A stretch of DNA of 64,000 nucleotides from Amycolatopsis nalaikhensis (lineage in GTDB: Bacteria; Actinomycetota; Actinomycetes; Mycobacteriales; Pseudonocardiaceae), in NCBI RefSeq assembly GCF_030264295.1, contig NZ_CP127173.1, positions 3,541,501-3,605,500 of the forward strand, in the 5' to 3' direction. Of the stretch, positions 57,312 to 64,000 are shown piece after piece. A model generated the notes under the pieces. It was given only the letters and a program-made list of their open reading frames with translations, was not told where the DNA came from and did no database searches. The position numbers were made by a program, and so were the translations under genes. Each line of letters opens with the position of its first letter. Position 1 is the first letter of the stretch.

Positions 57312-60257
57312 ATGGCCGAGTCAGCGGAACCGTGGCGGCAGGAGATCCGGCTCGCCGTGACCATGGTCGGCGGGGCCAGCCTCGCCATCTGGATGGGCGG
57401 CGTCGCCACCGAAACCTCGCAGCTGCTGCGGGAGTCGCGCGGGGACGCCGAACCCGGGCTCTACCGGCGGCTGCTCGACCTCTTGCGCGCCAGTGTCTCC
57501 GTCGACGTCCTCACCGGGACCAGCGCCGGCGGTATCAACGCCGCCTGTCTCGGGCTCGCCGAGGCCTTCGGCTCGACGCCGCAGGTGCTCCGGGACACCT
57601 GGATCACCACCGGCTCGCTCGAAAACCTCATCCGGGACGCGCGGGAAGCAGCGCCGCGGTCGGTGCTCGACGGCGACCGCGTGCTGCTCGGGGACGTCGA
57701 GCGCGCCCTGCACCGGATCACCGCCGAGGGGACCGCGCCCGCCGAGGAACCCGACATCACCGTGCTGCTCACCGGCACCATGATCGACGGCGAGACCACC
57801 CGGTTCGACGACGCGCTCGGGAACCTCGTGCGGGACACCGAACACCGGATGCTCTTCCGGTTCTGCGGTCCACTGTGGACGCCCGGTGTCGAGGGTCCGC
57901 TCGCGCTCGCCGCGCGGTCCACCGCGTCGTTCCCTGGCGCCTTCGAACTCTCGCGGATGCCGATCGGCACCGACGGCGCCGACCGGCTGCACCCCGACAT
58001 GACGCCCTACACCGAGCTCACCCGGTCGCACTGGCTCACCGACGGCGGCGTCCTGCTCAACAAGCCGCTGCGGCCCGCCTTGCGGGAGATCTTCGAACGC
58101 CCGTCGCAGTCGGACGTCCGGCGGCTGCTGCTCTACGTCGTCCCCACCGGGGAAGGGGAAGCCGACGCAGTCGACTGCGACGCCGCCAGTCCGCCCCTGC
58201 TCTCGAACGCCATGGCCAAGGTCGTCAACACCGTGATGAGCCAGTCGATCAGCGCCGAACTGGACGACCTCACCCGGCACAACGACGCCGTGCTGCGCGC
58301 GCGGGACACCCGCGTGTCGCTCGCCGCGCTCGGCGTGCGCGGGGGTGCCGGCTGCCTGGTCGACGACCGCGTCGCCACCGCCTACCGCGAGCGGCGGACC
58401 GCCGAGGACGCCGCCGAGCTCGTCCGGATCGCCGCCCGCCGCTACGCCTTGTCCGATGTGGACACTCCGGACCGGGACTGGGCCTCCGGGATGTCGCGGC
58501 AGCTGCGCACCATCGCCGTCACCGGGCTGAGCAGCGGGGTGCCCACCCGGCCGCCCGCCACCAGCGTCGCCGTCGCCGAGCTCGTCGGCTACCGGACCAC
58601 CGCGCTCGACGACGCCGTCGCCACCGGCCTACAGCTGGTCAACGCCGGGTTCCGGCTCCGGCCGGACGCCACGCTCGCGAAAGAGCTCAACGATGCGCGC
58701 GCCCAGCTGCACGCCGCCCGCTCGACCGCCGCGCGCGGGGTGCGGCTCGCGCAGTGGGTCGCCGCGCACGCCGGGCCCGGCGCGAGCAGCACGCTCGAAG
58801 AGTGGGTGCGCGAGCTCGCCGAAGAGTGGGCGGGCCTGGGCCGGTCGGCCGCGGTCGCCGAAGCGTGGCCGCTGGTGGTCGCGGCCCTGCGAGCGGCGGC
58901 GCCGACGTTGCGCGCGCTCGCGACCGAAGATCCCGGCGGTACGGTCGCGACCCTGCTGACCTGGCTGGCGCTGGACTCCGGCGACGACGTGGCCGACGAC
59001 GTCGTCCAAGCCCGGCTGCTGGCCCTGCACGTCGCGACGCGCGGGCTGCTCGCCCAAGCGCCGTCGGTCGACCAGCGCGTCGACCTCGTGCAGGTCAGCG
59101 CCGATTCGCGAACGCTGCTGGACATGACGCGCCGCCGGTCGTGGGACAAGCTGACCGGGATGCAGGCCAGCTACTTCGGCGCGTTCTACAAGGCGTCGTG
59201 GCGGGCGAACGACTGGATGTGGGGCCGCGTCGACGGCGCGGGCTGGCTGGTGCAGTGCCTGCTCGACCCCGTCCGGCTCGAGACGCTGCGGGAGGTCGTC
59301 GGGCGGGAGCGGTTCCGCGACGAGGTCGCCGAGGCACTCCGGCCGGGCTGGCGCAAGCCGGACGAGCAGGACGGCTGCTCGCCCGCCGAGGCCGGCCAGC
59401 TGCGGGACCAGCTCACCGCCGAGCTGGCGTTCCTCGGCCTCGACGCCGACCTGCGCCCGGTCGACGTCGAGGGCGAGCGGCCGCTCAGCCTGCCGGTGAC
59501 GGCGATGGTGCTGGCCCGCGCCCGGCAGGCCCGGATCGCCGCGGAAGAGCTCCCCGTCGTCACGCTCGCCGCGCGCTTCGACGCCGACGACCGCCCCGGC
59601 ATCGAAAAGGCCCTCGACGAGCCGCGGGAACCCGGTGACGAACGCACCGCGCAGGCCCGGTTCCAGGCCTGCCGCGTCTCGGCCGAGAAGCTCGCCGGGG
59701 AGCAGGGCACCGCCCGGCTGACCCGGACGCTGGTGGCGCTCGGAGCCGCGACCGTCAACGCCGGTGCGGTCGCGTTCCGGCTGCCCGGTGGCTGGCCGCG
59801 GACGGTCGCGGGCATCCTGCGGACGGTCGCGCGGAGCACGGCGAAGGTCGCTCGCGGCGCGTCACGCCTCGGCACGGCGGGCTCGCTCGCCGCCGGTGCG
59901 CTGGCCCTGCTCGCCGGGCTGGTCATCGGCGCGAACGGCGGCGCGGTGCTCCAGTGGGTCGGCCTGCCGGTGCTCGCCGGCGCGGTCGTCTACCTGGCCA
60001 CGGCGCTGCTCACCATGGGCCGCACCCCGCGGCGGCTGTTCTCGGTGCTGGGCGTGCTCGTCGTGGCCGCGCTGCTGCTGGCCGCGTTCCTCCCGCCGCT
60101 CGCCCGGCCCTTCTTCGGCTGGCTCGGCGGGGTCGTAGCAGGCTGGCAACGCGGCGAACACGCCGTGTGGTGGCTCGTCGTGTCCGGCCTGCTGATCCTC
60201 CCGGCGGTCGTGATGCCTGCCGGTGCCTTGTGGCGACGGCTCCGCCGCCCGAGTTGA
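57312..60257 (+). CDS. large patatin-like phospholipase with C-terminal membrane segments
   Basis: 981 aa. The N-terminal patatin domain carries the catalytic dyad Ser71 (LTGTSAGG) and Asp244 (LTDGGVLLN), with oxyanion loop VGGASLAIWMGGV. The ~450-residue middle part is helical and unassigned (DUF3376-like). The last ~100 residues hold three membrane segments (LAAGALALLAGLVIG, LPVLAGAVVYLATALLTM, LGVLVVAALLLAAF plus a fourth near the end). It is probably a membrane-anchored lipase with cytoplasmic catalytic domain. ATG 57312 is the first start before the conserved IRLAVTMVGGA. Confidence 0.9.
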   Translation: MAESAEPWRQEIRLAVTMVGGASLAIWMGGVATETSQLLRESRGDAEPGLYRRLLDLLRASVSVDVLTGTSAGGINAACLGLAEAFGSTPQVLRDTWITTGSLENLIRDAREAAPRSVLDGDRVLLGDVERALHRITAEGTAPAEEPDITVLLTGTMIDGETTRFDDALGNLVRDTEHRMLFRFCGPLWTPGVEGPLALAARSTASFPGAFELSRMPIGTDGADRLHPDMTPYTELTRSHWLTDGGVLLNKPLRPALREIFERPSQSDVRRLLLYVVPTGEGEADAVDCDAASPPLLSNAMAKVVNTVMSQSISAELDDLTRHNDAVLRARDTRVSLAALGVRGGAGCLVDDRVATAYRERRTAEDAAELVRIAARRYALSDVDTPDRDWASGMSRQLRTIAVTGLSSGVPTRPPATSVAVAELVGYRTTALDDAVATGLQLVNAGFRLRPDATLAKELNDARAQLHAARSTAARGVRLAQWVAAHAGPGASSTLEEWVRELAEEWAGLGRSAAVAEAWPLVVAALRAAAPTLRALATEDPGGTVATLLTWLALDSGDDVADDVVQARLLALHVATRGLLAQAPSVDQRVDLVQVSADSRTLLDMTRRRSWDKLTGMQASYFGAFYKASWRANDWMWGRVDGAGWLVQCLLDPVRLETLREVVGRERFRDEVAEALRPGWRKPDEQDGCSPAEAGQLRDQLTAELAFLGLDADLRPVDVEGERPLSLPVTAMVLARARQARIAAEELPVVTLAARFDADDRPGIEKALDEPREPGDERTAQARFQACRVSAEKLAGEQGTARLTRTLVALGAATVNAGAVAFRLPGGWPRTVAGILRTVARSTAKVARGASRLGTAGSLAAGALALLAGLVIGANGGAVLQWVGLPVLAGAVVYLATALLTMGRTPRRLFSVLGVLVVAALLLAAFLPPLARPFFGWLGGVVAGWQRGEHAVWWLVVSGLLILPAVVMPAGALWRRLRRPS

Positions 60258-60362
60258 CGGCCCGTCGCCTTGCGATCACGGCGGTTTGGGGTCATCGTCG
60301 GAGGAGGTCGCGGGCCACGTGCGCGCGGCCCAGGCGCGCGTATGCCCAGCGATCGCCCGCAT

Positions 60363-60374
60363 CAAACATGTTTG
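60363..60374. promoter_or_regulatory. 12-bp palindrome CAAACATGTTTG upstream of ectA
   Basis: Perfect palindrome 101 bp before the ectA start, in a 217-bp intergenic region that otherwise lacks genes. Just upstream of ectA an A+T-rich AAAATTCTCTGTTACGTTTC is promoter-like. The palindrome may bind a regulator of osmolyte synthesis; none is linked. Confidence 0.4.
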
Positions 60375-60474
60375 TGGGACTCCTCACCGGGTACCCCGCG
60401 TCGTCGCAGGTCATTGCGGGTCCGGTGAGCCACGTCGCTGGCGGGCGGAAAATTCTCTGTTACGTTTCCTGAGT

Positions 60475-60984
60475 ATGTCCGTAACGCACTTGATCGAATC
60501 CCCGACCAAGGCGGACGGCGCGCAGCTGTGGCGAATCGCGCGTGATTCCGCCAAGCTCGATCTCAACTCGCCGTACGCATACATGCTGTGGTGCCGCGAT
60601 TTCGCCGAGACATCGGTGGTCGCGCGTGAAGACGGCAAGGCGGTCGGATTCGTCATCGGCTACCGCAGGCCGGACGCGCCGGAGGCGGCCCTCGTCTGGC
60701 AGGTCGCGGTCGACGCGTCCCAGCGCGGGAAGGGCCTGGCCGGAGCGCTGCTCGACGCGCTGTACACGCGTCTGGTCGGCCAGGGGGTGCGTTACCTCGA
60801 GACCACCATCACCCCGGACAACGAGGCGTCCATCCGGCTGTTCACGTCGTTCGCGAAGCGCTGGAACGCCGCGGTGGAAACCAGTGTGCTGTTCGCGGGC
60901 GAGGATTTCCCCGAAGCCGGGCACCTCCCCGAAGAGCTTTACCGCATCGGTCCGCTCACGACACGCAAAGATCCGGGCGAGTAG
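60475..60984 (+). CDS. ectA: L-2,4-diaminobutyrate N-acetyltransferase EctA
   Basis: 169 aa GNAT enzyme that acetylates diaminobutyrate in ectoine synthesis. Acetyl-CoA motif [20 protein letters not shown], substrate motif [13 protein letters not shown], and [14 protein letters not shown]. Length and start are normal. First gene of the ect operon, 15 bp before ectB. Confidence 0.97.
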   Translation: MSVTHLIESPTKADGAQLWRIARDSAKLDLNSPYAYMLWCRDFAETSVVAREDGKAVGFVIGYRRPDAPEAALVWQVAVDASQRGKGLAGALLDALYTRLVGQGVRYLETTITPDNEASIRLFTSFAKRWNAAVETSVLFAGEDFPEAGHLPEELYRIGPLTTRKDPGE

Positions 60985-60999
60985 GAGAAAAGAAACGTC

Positions 61000-62250
61000 A
61001 TGAGCATCTTCGAAGAGCTCGAATCCGAGGTCCGCAGCTACAGCCGCGGCTGGCCGGTCGTGTTCGACCGCGCGCAGGGCAGCTGGCTGTACGACGAGAG
61101 CGGAAAGCCCTATCTGGACTTCTTCGCCGGGGCCGGCGCGCTGAACTACGGGCACAACAACCCGGCGCTCAAGCAGGCGCTGATCGACTACATCCAGCGC
61201 GACGGCGTCACCCACGCGCTCGACATGTTCACCGTGGCCAAGCGCGACTTCCTGCAGACCTTCCGCGACAAGATCCTCGACCCGCGCGGGCTCGGCTACA
61301 AGGTCGTGTTCCCCGGGCCGGGCGGCGCGAACGCCGTCGAGGCGGCGCTGAAGCTGGCGCGCAAGGTGACCGGCAAGGAAGCGGTCATCAACTTCACCAA
61401 CGCCTTCCACGGCATGACGCTGGGCGCGTTGTCGGTCACCGGCAACTCGATGAAGCGCGGCGGCGCCGGCGTCCCGCTGGTGCACGCCACCCCGATGCCG
61501 TACGACAAGTACTTCGACGGCGCGATGCCGGACTTCCTGTACTTCGAGAAGCTCCTCGAAGACTCCGGCAGCGGGCTCAACGAGCCGGCCGCGGTGATCG
61601 TCGAAGGCGTGCAGGGCGAAGGCGGCATCAACGCCGCGCGCCTGGAGTGGCTGAAGGGCCTCGACGACCTCTGCAAGCGCCACGGCATCCTGCTGATCCT
61701 CGACGACGTCCAGATGGGCTGCGGCCGCACCGGGCCGTTCTTCTCCTTCGAGGACGCCGGGATCAAGCCGGACATCGTCTGCCTGTCGAAGTCCATCGGC
61801 GGCTACGGCATCCCGATGGCGCTGACGCTGATCAAGCCGGAGCTGGACGTCTGGGAGCCGGGCGAGCACAACGGCACCTTCCGCGGCATCAGCCCGGCGT
61901 TCGTCACCGCCAAGGAAGCCATCGACGTCTACTGGAGCGACGACGAGCTCGAGAAGTCGACCAAGGCCAAGGGCGAGCGCATCGCCAGCGCGTTCACCGG
62001 CATCGTCGAGGCGTACCCGGAAGCGAACCTCGTCGCGAAGGGCCGCGGCCTGGCGCGCGGCATCGAGTTCACCGACGGCGACCTCGCCGGACGCGTGTGC
62101 GCGGAAGCGTTTGCGCGCGGCCTGTTGATGGAAACCTCGGGTCCCGACGGCGAAGTCATGAAGCTGCTGCCGCCGCTGACCCTGACCGACGACGAGCTGA
62201 CGCAGGGCTTGTCCATCATCGACGAGTCCGTCAAGGCCGTCCTCAAGTAA
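61000..62250 (+). CDS. ectB: diaminobutyrate-2-oxoglutarate transaminase EctB
   Basis: 416 aa PLP-dependent class III aminotransferase converting aspartate semialdehyde to diaminobutyrate. Schiff-base Lys264 in [10 protein letters not shown]; other motifs [19 protein letters not shown] and [16 protein letters not shown]. Strong start after GAGAAAAGAAACGTC. Part of ectABCD. Confidence 0.97.
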   Translation: MSIFEELESEVRSYSRGWPVVFDRAQGSWLYDESGKPYLDFFAGAGALNYGHNNPALKQALIDYIQRDGVTHALDMFTVAKRDFLQTFRDKILDPRGLGYKVVFPGPGGANAVEAALKLARKVTGKEAVINFTNAFHGMTLGALSVTGNSMKRGGAGVPLVHATPMPYDKYFDGAMPDFLYFEKLLEDSGSGLNEPAAVIVEGVQGEGGINAARLEWLKGLDDLCKRHGILLILDDVQMGCGRTGPFFSFEDAGIKPDIVCLSKSIGGYGIPMALTLIKPELDVWEPGEHNGTFRGISPAFVTAKEAIDVYWSDDELEKSTKAKGERIASAFTGIVEAYPEANLVAKGRGLARGIEFTDGDLAGRVCAEAFARGLLMETSGPDGEVMKLLPPLTLTDDELTQGLSIIDESVKAVLK

Positions 62251-62261
62251 AGGAGTACCAC

Positions 62262-62654
62262 GTGCTCGTCCGCACGCTCGACGAGATCACCGACACCGAC
62301 GCCGACATCAAGACCCCGAACTGGCGCAGCAAGCGCATCATCCTGGCCAAGGAGGGCGTCGGCTTCTCGGTGCACGAGACCACGCTGTACGCGGGGACGG
62401 TCAACGACTTCTGGTACGCCAACCACATCGAGGCGGTGTTCATCACCTCCGGCGAGGGCGAGATCGAGGATCTGGCCACCGGCAAGGTGTACGAGCTCAA
62501 GCCCGGCACGCTGTACCTGCTCAACGACCACGACAAGCACCAGGTCCGGCCGAAGACCGAGATCAAGTGCGTGTGCGTGTTCAACCCCCCGGTGACCGGT
62601 CGCGAGGTGCACGACGAGAACGGCGTGTACCCGCTGGTCACCGAGGACGCGTAA
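62262..62654 (+). CDS. ectC: ectoine synthase EctC
   Basis: 130 aa cupin that cyclises N-gamma-acetyl-diaminobutyrate to ectoine. Signature residues: [20 protein letters not shown], then the metal-binding region [17 protein letters not shown] and [16 protein letters not shown] 62262 preceded by AAGGAG. Terminal part [12 protein letters not shown] is family-typical. Confidence 0.97.
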   Translation: MLVRTLDEITDTDADIKTPNWRSKRIILAKEGVGFSVHETTLYAGTVNDFWYANHIEAVFITSGEGEIEDLATGKVYELKPGTLYLLNDHDKHQVRPKTEIKCVCVFNPPVTGREVHDENGVYPLVTEDA

Positions 62655-62685
62655 ACACCGGAGAGGAAAACAGGAGGCGAAGCCC

Positions 62686-63588
62686 GTGACGCTGACGGAC
62701 ACCCGGGTCGACGACGGTTACCCGACCCGGATCACCGGTACGCCGGCCCACCTGCCGCGCGTGCACCCCACCGTGTGGGGTACCGAGGCCGACGGCCCGA
62801 TCGACGCCGCCACCCTGGCGAACCACGAGACCAAGGGTTACACCGTGGTCGAAGACATGCTCTCCGTCGGGGAAGTGCAGACGTACTGGCAGGAACTGGT
62901 GCGGCTGTCCACCGACGAGGAGCTCGCCAAGGACGAGCGGGTGATCACCGAGGCGAAGACCGGTGAGGTCCGGTCGATCTTCGACGTCCACGAGATCTCG
63001 GACCTGATCGCCGAGCTGGTGCGCGACCCGCGCGTGCTGGACCGGGCCCGTCAGCTGCTCGGCTCCGAGGTGTACATCCACCAGAGCCGCGTCAACTACA
63101 TGCCCGGGTTCAAGGGCACCGGGTTCTACTGGCACTCGGACTTCGAAACCTGGCACGCGGAGGACGGCATGCCGACCCCGCGCGCGGTCAGCTGCTCCAT
63201 CGCGCTGACGGACAACTACCCGTTCAACGGCGGCCTGATGATCATGCCGGGCTCGCACCGGACGTTCGTCCAGTGCGCGGGCGAGACGCCGGAGGACAAC
63301 TACAAGAGCTCGCTCAAGGACCAGCGGGTGGGCGTGCCGAGCGAGGACGACATCACCAAGATGGCGGCCGAGTACGGCATCGACCAGTTCACCGGCCAGG
63401 CGGGCTCGGCGCTGTGGTTCGACTCGAACATCATGCACGGGTCGGGCAACAACATCACGCCGTACCCGCGCTCGAACATCTTCCTGGTGTTCAACAGCGT
63501 GGAGAACGCACTGGAGGAGCCGTTCGCGGCGACGGCGCCCCGCCCGGCGTTCATCGCGGGCCGCGACTCGACGCCGATCTCGCGCTGA
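62686..63588 (+). CDS. ectD: ectoine 5-hydroxylase EctD
   Basis: 300 aa non-haem Fe(II)/2-oxoglutarate dioxygenase. Iron ligands His150, Asp152 (YWHSDFETWH) and His251 (NIMHGSGNN); family motif FKGTGFYWHSDFETWHAEDG. It makes 5-hydroxyectoine. GTG 62686 after AGGAGG. Last gene of the operon; a 15-bp stem-loop follows at 63790. Confidence 0.97.
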   Translation: MTLTDTRVDDGYPTRITGTPAHLPRVHPTVWGTEADGPIDAATLANHETKGYTVVEDMLSVGEVQTYWQELVRLSTDEELAKDERVITEAKTGEVRSIFDVHEISDLIAELVRDPRVLDRARQLLGSEVYIHQSRVNYMPGFKGTGFYWHSDFETWHAEDGMPTPRAVSCSIALTDNYPFNGGLMIMPGSHRTFVQCAGETPEDNYKSSLKDQRVGVPSEDDITKMAAEYGIDQFTGQAGSALWFDSNIMHGSGNNITPYPRSNIFLVFNSVENALEEPFAATAPRPAFIAGRDSTPISR

Positions 63589-63789
63589 GGGGAGCCACGT
63601 GGGCCCGCCGGTGACGGCTTCGGTGCGCTTTGTTACCGTGTCGCCACCGCGCGGGCGTGTGGCCCGCGCAACAGACGTCTTCGCGGAAGACCGGCGGCGG
63701 GTGCTTCGCTCGGGGTGAGCCCACCCGCCCGGTCCTCGGTTGAGACGGCGGGCGGACCGCGCCCCCTGGCGGCCCGGCCGGAGATTCAG

Positions 63790-63834
63790 CACGACCCCGC
63801 ACCAGCGGATCGGGACCGATGGTGCGGGGTCGTG
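63790..63834 (+). terminator. 15-bp perfect stem-loop after ectD
   Basis: CACGACCCCGCACCA (63790-63804) and TGGTGCGGGGTCGTG (63820-63834) with a 15-nt loop. No U-tract. It lies 200 bp past ectD and probably ends the operon or the structured segment before it. Confidence 0.75.
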
Positions 63835-63871
63835 TCATGTCTGGCCCCAGTCTGGCTCCGCGGGCGTTGGT

Positions 63872-63924
63872 GTCGCGAATGGGTCATTGGAGACCGCCAG
63901 CGTCGCGAATGAGTCATTCGCGAC
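63872..63924. repeat. pair of GTCGCGAATGASTCATT repeats
   Basis: GTCGCGAATGGGTCATT (63872-63888) and the near-perfect 23-bp palindrome at 63902-63924 belong to the same family as the stem-loop at 21622-21670. Confidence 0.7.
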
Positions 63925-64000
63925 CCCGGCCGCAGCCGTGCCGCGGCTCGCGCCTCCGGCCCGGCTCCAGCGCCCCGGCCTGCGCCCGGCGCAAGTCATG

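Larger units (their letters stand above)
63589..64000. other. 412-bp non-coding region after ectD with structured RNA potential
   Basis: No convincing gene. From 63650 to 63780 there are several stem-loops (GCGCGGGC/GCCCGCGC, GTCTTC/GAAGAC, GGCGGGTG/CACCCGCC with an inner GCTC/GAGC). A 15-bp perfect stem (63790-63834) and GAATGASTCATTC palindromes (63872-63924) follow. The short open frames here look like composition effects. A small RNA or leader of a gene beyond the window is possible. Confidence 0.45.

Noticed and set aside
63601..63780. c-di-AMP (ydaO), cobalamin, SAM or TPP riboswitch
   Set aside because: The conserved core motifs of these classes are not present; only generic stem-loops are seen.
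63715..63912. Small ORF in the region after ectD
   Set aside because: It runs through the terminator stem and repeats; the peptide has no features of a real protein.

Overview
The window is a stretch of a very G+C-rich actinobacterial chromosome. GTG and ATGA/GTGA-coupled starts are common, third codon positions are almost always G or C, and most genes have recognisable actinobacterial families: MurT/GatD peptidoglycan amidation, ECF41 and ECF42 sigma factors, mycothiol-type isomerase folds, an F420-type PPOX protein, ectABCD and a DUF2079 membrane protein. The gene content and the style of intergenic repeats suggest Pseudonocardiaceae, most likely an Amycolatopsis-like organism. That assignment is inference from family knowledge; no rRNA or tRNA gene was seen.

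Layout. 0-1.3 kb: the tail of an unknown gene and an ECF41 (SigJ-like) sigma factor. 1.35-4.4 kb: a SpvB/RHS shell protein on the minus strand that ends just before where an RHS core and toxin would lie. 4.6-10.0 kb: a plus-strand cassette of subtilisin-like protease, ECF sigma factor, small beta-sandwich protein and TPR-CHAT (caspase-like) protein. This is the strongest candidate for an uncharacterised regulated-proteolysis or conflict system. 10.1-16.1 kb: lipoprotein, DUF2079 membrane protein, orphan histidine kinase, DinB-like, RibD-like and Rsm22-like genes. 16.2-18.3 kb: two DGPF/YCII proteins with an ECF42 sigma factor. 18.3-25.3 kb: HD hydrolase, lactate permease with IclR regulator, TetR with quinone oxidoreductase, murT-gatD. 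25.3-26.6 kb: a 30-bp repeat array cleanly split by an IS5-family element. 26.6-30.9 kb: a two-component system followed by a compact gas-vesicle cluster.

31-43.8 kb: small metabolic genes, a divergent meta-cleavage pair sharing a palindromic operator with the later Mhq-like locus, an ABC exporter, MarR, HxlR and TetR regulators each divergent from a target, a GH3 glycosidase, and an acetyltransferase preceded by an 18-codon leader ORF. 44.4-49.8 kb: an aerobic benzoyl-CoA epoxidation operon (boxC, boxB, benzoate-CoA ligase, amidohydrolase). 50-52.6 kb: an Mhq-like quinone-response locus (MarR, ring-cleaving dioxygenase, carboxylesterase). 52.6-60.3 kb: dipeptidase, LapA-domain, DinB-like, Abi-alpha, DUF445 and a large patatin-like protein. 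60.5-63.6 kb: the complete ectoine/hydroxyectoine operon ectABCD. The last 410 bp hold structured non-coding sequence.

Cross-cutting signals. (1) Four apparent frameshifts all fall on a GAGCTC hexamer, which points to a systematic base-calling artefact at a modified site rather than four dead genes. (2) A palindrome of the form GTCCAnnnTGGAC recurs seven times inside coding regions and forces rare codons. (3) Several families of long intergenic palindromes are present. One has a variable middle that changes compensatorily between copies, and one supplies the stop codons of both flanking convergent genes.
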